NCBI GenBank assembly: GCA_035544675.1
Contig: DATKCA010000021.1
Coordinates: forward strand, 1-27,807
Source: DATKCA01 sp035544675
GTDB lineage: Bacteria > Acidobacteriota > Thermoanaerobaculia > Gp7-AA8
Reading direction: 5' to 3'
DNA length: 27,807 nucleotides
A model generated the notes under the pieces. That model was not told where the DNA came from. It searched no databases and saw only the letters and a program-made list of their open reading frames with translations. This document shows, piece by piece, positions 15,586 through 23,274 of the stretch. The first letter of the stretch is position 1; every line of letters begins with the position of its first letter. The position numbers and the translations under genes are program-made.

Positions 15586-16377
15586 ATGCTAAAGAGAACT
15601 GCTTTCCTCGCCTACGGTGTCGTCTGCTACGCGGTCTTTTTCGGGACATTTCTTTATGCGATCGGCTTCATCGGCGGCTTCCTCGTGCCGACGACGCTGG
15701 ACGGGCCGCCGTCCGGTCCGCTTGCCACAGCGATCGCTGTCAACGTCGGCCTGCTCGGCCTGTTCGCGGTGCAGCACAGCGTGATGGCCCGCCGCTGGTT
15801 CAAGGAGCGCTGGACGCGCATCGTGCCGCCGGCGCTGGAGCGCTCGACCTATGTGCTGCTCTCCAGCCTCGCGCTGATCCTGCTGTTCTGGCAATGGCGG
15901 CCGCTGGGCGGGGTGATCTGGTCAGTCGAAGATCCGGTTGGCCGCGCCGTCCTGTATTCGCTCTTCGGCTTCGGCTTCGCACTCGTGCTCGTCGCGACGT
16001 TTCTGATCAACCACTTCGACCTGTTCGGATTGCGGCAGGTGTGGCTGTACTTCCGCGGGAAGCCATACACGCGGCTTCAGTTCGGGACGCCTGCGCTGTA
16101 CCGCTTCGTCCGTCATCCGCTGTACGTGGGCTGGTTCTTCGCCTTCTGGGCGACGCCGGCGATGACGTTCGCGCACCTGCTGTTCGCGGTGGCCACGACC
16201 GCCTACATCCTGATCGCCATCCAGTTCGAAGAGCGCGATCTGGTCCACGAGCACGGGCGCTCGTACGAAGAGTACCGGCGGCGGGTGCCGATGCTGGTGC
16301 CGTTCTCGAAGGCGCCGGGCCGTCAGGACGTGCAGGGAGCGGGGAGCGCGGCCATGTTGCTGCCTGAGGAGGAATGA
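15586..16377 (+). CDS. mddA: Methanethiol S-methyltransferase-like membrane protein
   Basis: A 263-residue integral membrane methyltransferase of the NnrU/isoprenylcysteine-methyltransferase-like superfamily. It most resembles MddA, which uses S-adenosylmethionine to convert methanethiol to dimethyl sulfide. Supporting motifs are HSVMAR (64-69), RSTYVLLSSLALILLFWQWRP (about 86-106), NHFDLFGLRQV (142-152), RHPLYVGW (176-183) and QFEERDL (213-219); RHP and EER are the methyltransferase signature. There are five or so membrane helices. Length matches MddA (about 260). ATG 15586 is the first start after the divergent gene and gives the usual N-terminal helix; no Shine-Dalgarno site is seen. The stop is 2 nt from that of the convergent kinase. 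A related superfamily member with another thiol substrate cannot be excluded. Confidence 0.8.
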   Translation: MLKRTAFLAYGVVCYAVFFGTFLYAIGFIGGFLVPTTLDGPPSGPLATAIAVNVGLLGLFAVQHSVMARRWFKERWTRIVPPALERSTYVLLSSLALILLFWQWRPLGGVIWSVEDPVGRAVLYSLFGFGFALVLVATFLINHFDLFGLRQVWLYFRGKPYTRLQFGTPALYRFVRHPLYVGWFFAFWATPAMTFAHLLFAVATTAYILIAIQFEERDLVHEHGRSYEEYRRRVPMLVPFSKAPGRQDVQGAGSAAMLLPEEE

Positions 16378-16379
16378 GG

Positions 16380-19300
16380 TCAGGCTCCGGCCGGATCAGT
16401 CGGGCGCCAGGGTGCAATCACGTACGAGAACTTCTCCGGGTCGGCGATCTTCTGTCCGCGCATCCATTCGTCACTCGAAGCGAAAAGGGATGCGCCTTCC
16501 GATCCGCCGATCAGGGCGCCCCGTCTCCGCTGCACGACTGCTGCATGCAGGGCCATGCTCAGACGTGAAAAGGCCCGCTCCAGCTCCTCGAGCTCGCGCA
16601 CGGCCTCCTCGATGTTTCCTCGCCTGACTGCGATACCGGTCATGAGCAGCGCTGCAACGGCGCAAGCCCACTCCGCTCCCTCCCGTTCCAGCCGGCGCGC
16701 TGCGCGCTCGACTTCCTTCAGCAGATGGTCGCGGTTTGCCGGAAACTCCAGCGACTCCGCGGCCGCCAGCGCGGCCTTGCCGCGCAGATCGAGAACATTC
16801 ATGCGCGTGAACTGAACGTGCCAGGCCGGTGAAGACTTCAGCGCCGGCCAGGTCTGATTCATGCGCGTCCACGCCAGCGCGCCTTTGCCTTCGTACAGCG
16901 CGATGTCGATCGAGGACCAGAACTCCCAGAGATGCTGATGGTGAAATCCCGACTGCGACCAGCGGCTCATCGCGTCCTGAACATCACGGAGCGCCTCGGC
17001 CGGATCATCGGCGGCGAGGTGCACGTAATGGGAGAGCATCGCCCGAAGCGTCGTTGCGGCGTACAGGTCTCCGCGATCGGTAGCATCGTTGAGGAGATCG
17101 GAATAACGCGCGGAGATCGCGCGAAGATCGCCGAGGTAATAGGAGGAATGCAGGTCATAGAACCATGAGGAGTCGATGCCCCACGCCACGGCCTTGCAAT
17201 GTTCGCGAAACAGGCTCTCTGCGTTCCGGGCTTCGGCGACGGAATCGCGCCAATGACCTTCATGCTGGGCGATGGCGGAGGAACACAGCGCCAGAAAGGC
17301 TTTTGCGTACGAAGTACCGGCGCGTTCGGTGAGCTGGCGTGCACGGTCCAGCACGCGATGAGTCCTGCCCACGTTCCGCGCGCCGCCCGCCGACGCGTAC
17401 ACCGCTTCGAGCGAGAAGGCCAGAGCCAGACGATGGATCTCACCGGCGTTCAGCGCCCACACGAAGTTGAGCGCCTGAAAGACAGCGCCGCGGACCGTGT
17501 CGACGTTGCTGAGCGCCACGGCCACACTGATCGATGCGTCGATTCTCACGAGTTGCGCTGACGGGATGGAGCGCTGATCGCGCTCGCGAAAGCGCAGGCC
17601 GCGCAGACGCACGCGCGCTCGCCCGATGAGTAGCGCCAGACGCGTTCGCCATGGCGCTTCCGGCAGCGTCAGACGGATGGACTGGAGAACGTCACGAAAA
17701 ATCGACAGCCCTTCGTCGATGTGGCCGCTGAACAGGTACTGCTGTGCGGCGCGCTGCCGGAACATCAGTCTCTCGACGAAACTCGATGCATTGATCGATA
17801 GAAATACCCGCGCCGCTTCCGCTCCCCGCCCGGCGTTCACCAACGCCTCGGCCATGCTCTTCTGAATCTTCGCCAGACCGGGCGAATCGGCCGGCAACAG
17901 GTCGAGGACGCGGCGGTACAGATCGGTCGCATGATCGAACGCCAGCGCGCGCTCGGCGTTCTGCGCAGCCGCGATGCTGTATTCGATCGCCTTTTCGTCA
18001 TCGCCTGCGGCCGAGAAATGTTCGGCGAGGATTTCGGGGTCGGACGTGCCGGCTGACTGGAACGCCGCGGCCAGCGTGGCGTGATGGGCGCGCGTCACAT
18101 CCGCGGTCAGGCTTCGAACGACTGCGTCGCGGATGCGATCGTGATAGGTCTCCAGCTCGTCCTGCTCTTCTCTCTCGCGCGTGCGCACGAAATGCTCGGC
18201 TTTCAGCAGCGCCAGCGGCGACTGCCACGACTCCACGCGGGCGGCGTTCTTCAGCACTTCCGCAGGAATCGGTTGGCCATTCACGGCCACGAGCTCGAGC
18301 AGATGCCTTGCTTCGGGAGACAGCCGCGCGACGCGAAGCTGGATCATCTCCGCCACGGTCGTCTCGCGCGTATCGCTGTCCAGCGGCCGCGTCTCTCGCG
18401 AGTCGAGAGGGTCGATGGCATTCGACCGCACCAGCTCGTCGATGAAGAACGGACTGCCGCCGGCCTCCGCGGCGATCGTGGCCGCAGTGGCGGTGAGGTG
18501 AGGCGTTTCCCGGTGCAGCAGCGCCGCCGCCAGGCGGCGAGACTCGTCCGAGCTGAGCTGATCGACGAGGACCTCACGCATGTTGAGCAGTTCTTCATTC
18601 TTCGGCGTCACGAACGCGCGCAGGAACGGACTGGTGGCCACTTCGTCCGAGCGATAGGCGGCGATGAAAAGCAGCGGCGGAGAGTCCGGTTCCCGCAGTG
18701 TCTCCTGTAAAAGATCGGCGCTGTCGGTATCACCCCACTGCAGGTCGTCGATGAAAATGATGACCGGACGCCGCTCCGCGACGCGGACAGTCATTTCGCG
18801 CAGCGCCGCGAATGCGCGCCGGCGCAGCTCCTGCGCATCCGGGACGACCGGTGTGCGCCGTCGAGCCGGCAGCCGCTCCTCGAGCTGGCGCAAAACCGGG
18901 AACAACTGCGCCAGAGCGAGCGCGTCGCGCGGCAGCATCCCCTCCATCTCCAGCTCCGGCAGGCGTGTCAGGTACCGCGTCAGCGCATCAATGAAGCTGT
19001 CCAGGGCCTTGTAGGGAACGGATTCGCGTTCGTAGCACCGGCCGGTCAGGATGACCGTATCCGGATTCCGTTCGCGCCAGCGATCGAGGAATGTGCGGGC
19101 CAGCGATGACTTGCCCATGCCCGACGGTCCGCTCAGGCACACCGCGACAGTCCGCGCCGACGCGTCATCCATCGCCTTCCCTAACGCCGACAACTGTTTC
19201 TCGCGTCCGACGAAGACAGACCGCGGCTGGGATTCCGGAGCAATCGTGCGCGATCGCTCCGCCCGCCCCTCCTGTCCTTTCAGCCGCGCCACGATCTCTT

Positions 19301-20198
19301 CGGCATCAGGACGGCCGGCAACATCCCGGCGCAGGAGATCGCGACAGAGCGTATCGAGATGCTCCGGTACGCCCGAGACCATCAGACTGGCGCGCGGCGG
19401 CTCGCGTTTCTGCTTCGCTTCGAGCATCTCCTTCCGCGCGTTTTCCTCGAACGGCAGTCGTCCGCTCAGCGCCTGATAAAGCATGACCCCGACGCTGTAC
19501 CAGTCGCTGGCCGGTGTCAGAGGAAGACCGGCCGCCTGCTCCGGTGACATGTAAGCGGGCGTTCCGGCCGTCTGCAGACTGTGTTGCGCGGCATCCGCGT
19601 CGATATCCAGGACCAGACCGAAGTCGAGAACGACCACGCGCCCTTCTGAAGTCACGAGGACGTTCGACGGCTTCAGATCGCGATGAATGTTCCCGGCGCG
19701 ATGCAGCGCTGCCACACCTTTGACGAGGTACCGCAGCGAGCGCTCCAGCAGCGGGATGTCGGCCGGCGCGACACGTCTCGGGTGGAGCGCCGCCGGCTCG
19801 GCGGCTCGTGCCACTGTTCTGTCGATCAACTTAGGCTCGGTGAGCTCCCCCGCCAGCGGCGCATCGAGCTCCGTCCTGGGAGTCGCGGCGCGTCCTCCTG
19901 ACCACACGTGTTCGACGAAGTCCCTTCCGTCGACGAGCTCCATCGTGAAGAACCACTCGTCGGAATCCGAGAAGAGCTCGTAGAGCTGCACCAGGTTCGG
20001 ATGATTGATGTCGGCCAGCGCGCGGAATTCACGCTTGAAGCGATAGAGCGAGTCAGGCGTCAGATGCCGGAGTGTTTTCAGCGCGACGAGGGTGTCGCGG
20101 TCCGTGTCGCGGACCGCGTACACGACGCCGAATCCGCCTGCGCCGAGGCGGCGCTGGACGGCAAACCTGCTGGTTCCGCGGAAGTCGGCCGGATGCAT
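16380..20198 (-). CDS. Ser/Thr protein kinase with AAA ATPase and TPR sensor region
   Basis: A 1272-residue cytoplasmic signalling protein with no membrane helix. Residues 12-308 are a Hanks-type kinase: glycine loop LGAGGFGVVY (18-27), ATP lysine K41, helix Glu E57, catalytic HRDLKPSN (D174), DFG (D192), then the GTPAYMSPE activation segment. About 50 residues are inserted between beta strand 5 and the HRD loop. Residues about 328-620 form an AAA_16/NACHT-like NTPase with Walker A GPSGMGKSS (357-365) and Walker B IIFIDDLQWGD (480-490). The remainder (about 650-1250) is TPR-like helical repeat. Multi-domain kinases of this type occur in Acidobacteria, Myxobacteria and Cyanobacteria, with unknown stimuli. 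No response regulator or obvious substrate lies nearby. No Shine-Dalgarno site precedes ATG 20198; TACAAA about 27 nt upstream may be the -10. Confidence 0.92.
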   Translation of the reverse strand: MHPADFRGTSRFAVQRRLGAGGFGVVYAVRDTDRDTLVALKTLRHLTPDSLYRFKREFRALADINHPNLVQLYELFSDSDEWFFTMELVDGRDFVEHVWSGGRAATPRTELDAPLAGELTEPKLIDRTVARAAEPAALHPRRVAPADIPLLERSLRYLVKGVAALHRAGNIHRDLKPSNVLVTSEGRVVVLDFGLVLDIDADAAQHSLQTAGTPAYMSPEQAAGLPLTPASDWYSVGVMLYQALSGRLPFEENARKEMLEAKQKREPPRASLMVSGVPEHLDTLCRDLLRRDVAGRPDAEEIVARLKGQEGRAERSRTIAPESQPRSVFVGREKQLSALGKAMDDASARTVAVCLSGPSGMGKSSLARTFLDRWRERNPDTVILTGRCYERESVPYKALDSFIDALTRYLTRLPELEMEGMLPRDALALAQLFPVLRQLEERLPARRRTPVVPDAQELRRRAFAALREMTVRVAERRPVIIFIDDLQWGDTDSADLLQETLREPDSPPLLFIAAYRSDEVATSPFLRAFVTPKNEELLNMREVLVDQLSSDESRRLAAALLHRETPHLTATAATIAAEAGGSPFFIDELVRSNAIDPLDSRETRPLDSDTRETTVAEMIQLRVARLSPEARHLLELVAVNGQPIPAEVLKNAARVESWQSPLALLKAEHFVRTREREEQDELETYHDRIRDAVVRSLTADVTRAHHATLAAAFQSAGTSDPEILAEHFSAAGDDEKAIEYSIAAAQNAERALAFDHATDLYRRVLDLLPADSPGLAKIQKSMAEALVNAGRGAEAARVFLSINASSFVERLMFRQRAAQQYLFSGHIDEGLSIFRDVLQSIRLTLPEAPWRTRLALLIGRARVRLRGLRFRERDQRSIPSAQLVRIDASISVAVALSNVDTVRGAVFQALNFVWALNAGEIHRLALAFSLEAVYASAGGARNVGRTHRVLDRARQLTERAGTSYAKAFLALCSSAIAQHEGHWRDSVAEARNAESLFREHCKAVAWGIDSSWFYDLHSSYYLGDLRAISARYSDLLNDATDRGDLYAATTLRAMLSHYVHLAADDPAEALRDVQDAMSRWSQSGFHHQHLWEFWSSIDIALYEGKGALAWTRMNQTWPALKSSPAWHVQFTRMNVLDLRGKAALAAAESLEFPANRDHLLKEVERAARRLEREGAEWACAVAALLMTGIAVRRGNIEEAVRELEELERAFSRLSMALHAAVVQRRRGALIGGSEGASLFASSDEWMRGQKIADPEKFSYVIAPWRPTDPAGA

Positions 20199-20268
20199 GC
20201 AAGCTCGCGATGGTTAGGGCCGCCATTTGTACCACTCCGCGGTGAAAAGGGAACGCGGTGGTGATTCG

Positions 20269-21291
20269 TTACGTCTTCACGGCGTAATCATCGCCGTAGA
20301 ACTTGCTGGTGATTCTGGTGTGGAACTCGATCGCTTTCACCGGCGGGTATTTCGGTTCGGGAAGGCAAGGCAACACCTCGAGCATTTCGTCTTCCCAGAC
20401 ATAAACAGCCATCGGGAACGATACGCGCGCCGTGCCACGCGACGCCGGATCGCGTGGTTTGCTGACGCGGTGTGTCGTCGACGGGAAGATGTCGTTGCTG
20501 ATGCGCTGCATGTAGTCGCCGGTGTTGAGGATGATGGTGCCGCGCGGCGCCGCCACGCGAATCCACTTCATGTTGCGGCGATTCAGAATCTGCAGCCCTT
20601 CGGCACTCGGTGCGGGGAGGAATGTGAACATGTCCACGTCTTCATGCCCGAGGAGGCGGGCCGCGCCCGACTGGTCGTCCTGGGGCGATATGGGCGGATA
20701 GTAGTTGAGGCGGAGGCCGAAATTCGTTCCGGTGAGCTTGCCGTCGTAGAGATGCGGATCGCATCCCAGGTACGTGAGCATTGCCTGCATCACCGGCAGA
20801 ATGAGCGCTTCATGGGCGCGGACGATCTGATCGAAGAACGCCTCGTATTCCGGCAGCGGCCACAGCGTCTCATCGGCGAACGCCCTCCGGCAGAACACCC
20901 ATCCTTCCACCAGATCGGGATGCATGTTGCTGGTTTCTTTGATCGGGAAGTAGCCCTGATTGACCGAGCCGTGACGCTGGGCGCGAAAACGCATCTTCTC
21001 GTCGAGCGAGAGACGCGTGAACATCTCCGCGACCTTCCCCTCCGCTTCGTCGTACAGCGCCGGATTGACCCCGTGCCCTGACAGGATGGCGAAGCCGATC
21101 TCTCGCAATGCCTCACCCAGGTCGTGGGCGAAATTCACGCTCCTGAGATCGCACGTCCTGATCTCGAAGTCGTCGTCGAACTGATCGCCGGCCGCCGATT
21201 CAGCGAGGTGATAACTCTGCCGCTTCTCCACCTGGTCATACCGGATGAAGTCCTGGTTGGTGGCGTGGATGCCGTCATCTTTCGCCTTCAT
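20269..21291 (-). CDS. Isopenicillin-N-synthase-type Fe(II)/2-oxoglutarate oxygenase
   Basis: A 340-residue soluble non-haem iron oxygenase of the IPNS/DIOX-like group. Its reaction would be hydroxylation, desaturation or ring closure of a small molecule, usually using 2-oxoglutarate and O2. The iron ligands are complete: H216 and D218 in GHEDVDMFTFL, and H274 in STTHRVSKP. The 2-oxoglutarate-binding Arg-x-Ser is R289-S291. The N-terminal half has the family's REIGFAILSGHGV segment (about 63-75), and NYYPP (196-200) is also typical. Start codons at 21291, 21300 and 21306 are all possible; I use 21291 because the upstream two run into the divergent bicupin start. It is head to head with the bicupin, suggesting a shared pathway. 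The substrate is unknown. Confidence 0.87.
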   Translation of the reverse strand: MKAKDDGIHATNQDFIRYDQVEKRQSYHLAESAAGDQFDDDFEIRTCDLRSVNFAHDLGEALREIGFAILSGHGVNPALYDEAEGKVAEMFTRLSLDEKMRFRAQRHGSVNQGYFPIKETSNMHPDLVEGWVFCRRAFADETLWPLPEYEAFFDQIVRAHEALILPVMQAMLTYLGCDPHLYDGKLTGTNFGLRLNYYPPISPQDDQSGAARLLGHEDVDMFTFLPAPSAEGLQILNRRNMKWIRVAAPRGTIILNTGDYMQRISNDIFPSTTHRVSKPRDPASRGTARVSFPMAVYVWEDEMLEVLPCLPEPKYPPVKAIEFHTRITSKFYGDDYAVKT

Positions 21292-21301
21292 GGGAGCCAT
21301 G

Positions 21302-21309
21302 AGCATAAT
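21302..21309. promoter_or_regulatory. Near-symmetric divergent -10 element
   Basis: The plus strand reads CATAAT (21304-21309), a five-of-six -10 match that ends 7 nt before ATG 21317. The minus strand over 21307-21302 reads TATGCT, which ends 10 nt before ATG 21291. One short sequence (GCATAATGC on plus) could therefore serve both divergent genes. No -35 boxes are convincing. Confidence 0.35.
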
Positions 21310-21316
21310 GCAGGCG

Positions 21317-22015
21317 ATGGCTGTCGATCTCGAAGGTGGCTGCCGGATCGTTGATCTGAAGGAGGGCCGGCCCTCTCCAGACGGCGATCTGCTCATCTGG
21401 AGCCACTTCTCCGGCGCCTTGTCGTTACGCGTCATCGATCTCGACGGCGGCGCGGCGCTGCACAACCCCGGGCACGACGAGACTCTTTTCGTCATCGAGG
21501 GCGAAGGCTCGGCGAACGGGACGCCTGTCGGAAAGAGCACAGGCATCGATCTGCCGCGCGGACAGATCCTGCGGTTGAGCGGCGAGCTGACGCTGGCCAG
21601 CTCACTCTGTCGTGCTGAACCGTCGCAGCGGCCGGCATCGATCGTCAGGCTCGAGGATCAACCGCTGCAGAGCACCGGTGACCGCTCGTATCGGGAGCTC
21701 ATTCAGAACGTGACCACGCAGTTCGTCGGCTCCATCCCTCCCGGCCGTGCCCCCGAGCACTTCCACCTCTATGAGGAAGTCATCTGCATCCTCCAGGGCT
21801 CGGGCGTGATGTGGACCGGGGCGCGTACGGCGCCGGTACGTGAGGGATCCTGCATCTTCCTGCCGGTCCGCCAGCACCACTGCCTGGAGAACACGACTTC
21901 GAACGAGTTACGTCTGCTGGGAATGTTCTTTCCGGCCGGCAGTCCGGCTGCGCGCTACGGCGTAGAGAGCGGCGCCGAGGGCGGCCCAGAAAAGCAGCAG
22001 CCCGAAGGTGGCTGA
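21317..22015 (+). CDS. Bicupin, possible metal-dependent oxygenase or isomerase
   Basis: A 232-residue two-cupin protein. The first cupin (about 25-100) has HNPGHDETLFVIEGEG, with H49, H53, D54 and E55. The second (about 125-210) has EHFHLYEEV (H148, H150, E153/154) and RQHHCLEN (H187/188), a full His-His-Glu-His metal set. The second domain is therefore the better candidate for a metal site. The function cannot be told from the fold, since bicupins include dioxygenases, isomerases and storage or sensor proteins. ATG 21317 is preferred because the two cupin domains begin directly after it and CATAAT lies 7 nt upstream. ATG 21308 or 21245 are alternatives, the latter overlapping the oxygenase gene. 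The last 35 codons overlap the convergent permease gene. Confidence 0.78.
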   Translation: MAVDLEGGCRIVDLKEGRPSPDGDLLIWSHFSGALSLRVIDLDGGAALHNPGHDETLFVIEGEGSANGTPVGKSTGIDLPRGQILRLSGELTLASSLCRAEPSQRPASIVRLEDQPLQSTGDRSYRELIQNVTTQFVGSIPPGRAPEHFHLYEEVICILQGSGVMWTGARTAPVREGSCIFLPVRQHHCLENTTSNELRLLGMFFPAGSPAARYGVESGAEGGPEKQQPEGG

Positions 22016-23224
22016 AGACATCTGCGTGAGGAGCGCGGCCATGCCCGCGATCGACGCCACCGCCGCCACTCGCAGAGCCGCCAGCGGAATCGACACGGTC
22101 ACGGCGCGATAAAGCTCGGGATTGCTCTTCGGCAGGAGCAGCAACGCAACGCTGTGGAGAAGGTACAGCAGCACGATCGCAAACACGGCGATGTCCAGGG
22201 CCAGGCGGATCTGATTCGTGATCAGCAGCGTCAGTGCTCCGGCCAGGGTCACGGTCAGGCCGGCGATGGGAGTGCCGGTGCGCGGCGATACCGATCCCAG
22301 CCAGCGCGGCGTCAGGTCATCCCCGGCCAGGACGATGGCAATCCGGGACGGAACGAGCATCGTCGCGTTCAGCGATGTGGTGATGGCCATCAGCGCGCCA
22401 AGCGTGACCAGTCCCGCGGCGCCGGCAGGAAGATACCGTGCCGCTGCCTCCGCCATCGGCGCCGGAGAGATGCGGAGCTGCTGGCCTGGAAGGACGCCCA
22501 GACCAACCGCTGACATCAGCAGATAGATGATCGTGACTGCGATGACCCCGCGGATGAAGATGCGTGGAAGCTGGCGAGTGCTGTCGCGCACCTCACCGGC
22601 GGTCTGGGCCAGCGACTCGAATCCCGCGAATGCAAAGAACAGCGGCGGCAGCGCGGCCATGAATCCGGCCATCCCATCAGTGAAGAAGGGGCGGTAGTTC
22701 GCGGTGTCGATGGCAAAAATACCGGGGACGATCAGCACGAGGATCGACACGCCGAGCAGCGCACACATCCAGACCTGCAGCCGGCCGAACCACCGCACGC
22801 CCGCCACATGGATCGCGTAGAAGAAAACGACGCTGCCGATTGCCAGCGGCATGACGGTGAGGCGAGGGAAGAGTTGACGCGAGTAATCGGCGAACGCCAC
22901 TGCCAGATACGCGATCGCTCCCGTGTACGCGATGATTTTCAGCCACGCCCCGACGAATGCGAGGCCCCGGCCACCGAACGTCCTGGAGATGTGCAGGTAC
23001 TCTCCACCCGGCTCGGAACCGAGCGGCGTCGACAGGAACACCGCGTAGGCCACCGATGTGGCGAGCACCGCCGGCGCCAGCACCAGGAAGCCCAGAATCA
23101 CGCTCGGTCCGGTGAGCAGCCAGGCCTCGCCGGTGACCTTGAAAATCCCCGCCCCGATGAGAATGCCGACGATGACCGCATACGACTCGAGAGTCCCGAG
23201 GTCGCGGCGCAGTCCGGAAGGCAT
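21908..23224 (-). CDS. APC-family amino acid/amine permease
   Basis: A 438-residue inner-membrane transporter with about twelve hydrophobic helices. The first helix has the superfamily motif GILIGAGIFKVTGEA (20-34), where the unwound substrate-binding Gly-Ala-Gly lies. GGEYLHISRTFGG (73-85) and FFAFAGFESLAQTAGEVRD (196-214) are the TM3 and TM6 region signatures of the amino acid-polyamine-organocation family. Length is typical. The substrate is not deducible. A copper amine oxidase is encoded upstream on the same strand, so an amine or amino acid is plausible. It starts 50 nt after the serine hydrolase gene and may be cotranscribed. Its 3' end overlaps the bicupin gene by 108 nt on the opposite strand. 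Confidence 0.9.
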   Translation of the reverse strand: MPSGLRRDLGTLESYAVIVGILIGAGIFKVTGEAWLLTGPSVILGFLVLAPAVLATSVAYAVFLSTPLGSEPGGEYLHISRTFGGRGLAFVGAWLKIIAYTGAIAYLAVAFADYSRQLFPRLTVMPLAIGSVVFFYAIHVAGVRWFGRLQVWMCALLGVSILVLIVPGIFAIDTANYRPFFTDGMAGFMAALPPLFFAFAGFESLAQTAGEVRDSTRQLPRIFIRGVIAVTIIYLLMSAVGLGVLPGQQLRISPAPMAEAAARYLPAGAAGLVTLGALMAITTSLNATMLVPSRIAIVLAGDDLTPRWLGSVSPRTGTPIAGLTVTLAGALTLLITNQIRLALDIAVFAIVLLYLLHSVALLLLPKSNPELYRAVTVSIPLAALRVAAVASIAGMAALLTQMSSATFGLLLFWAALGAALYAVARSRTAGRKEHSQQT

Positions 23225-23274
23225 CGGTGAACCGTATCATCGACGGCTCGGTGATGTGGCCGGCAGTCGCGTCT

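Noticed and set aside
20232..20260. Hairpin CCGCG...CGCGG between oxygenase and kinase genes as a terminator
   Set aside because: Only five continuous pairs plus three after a bulge, a 12-nt loop, and no T-run on either strand.
21245..21316. Bicupin start at ATG 21245
   Set aside because: It would overlap the 5' end of the divergent oxygenase, and the added residues show no cupin-like or signal sequence.
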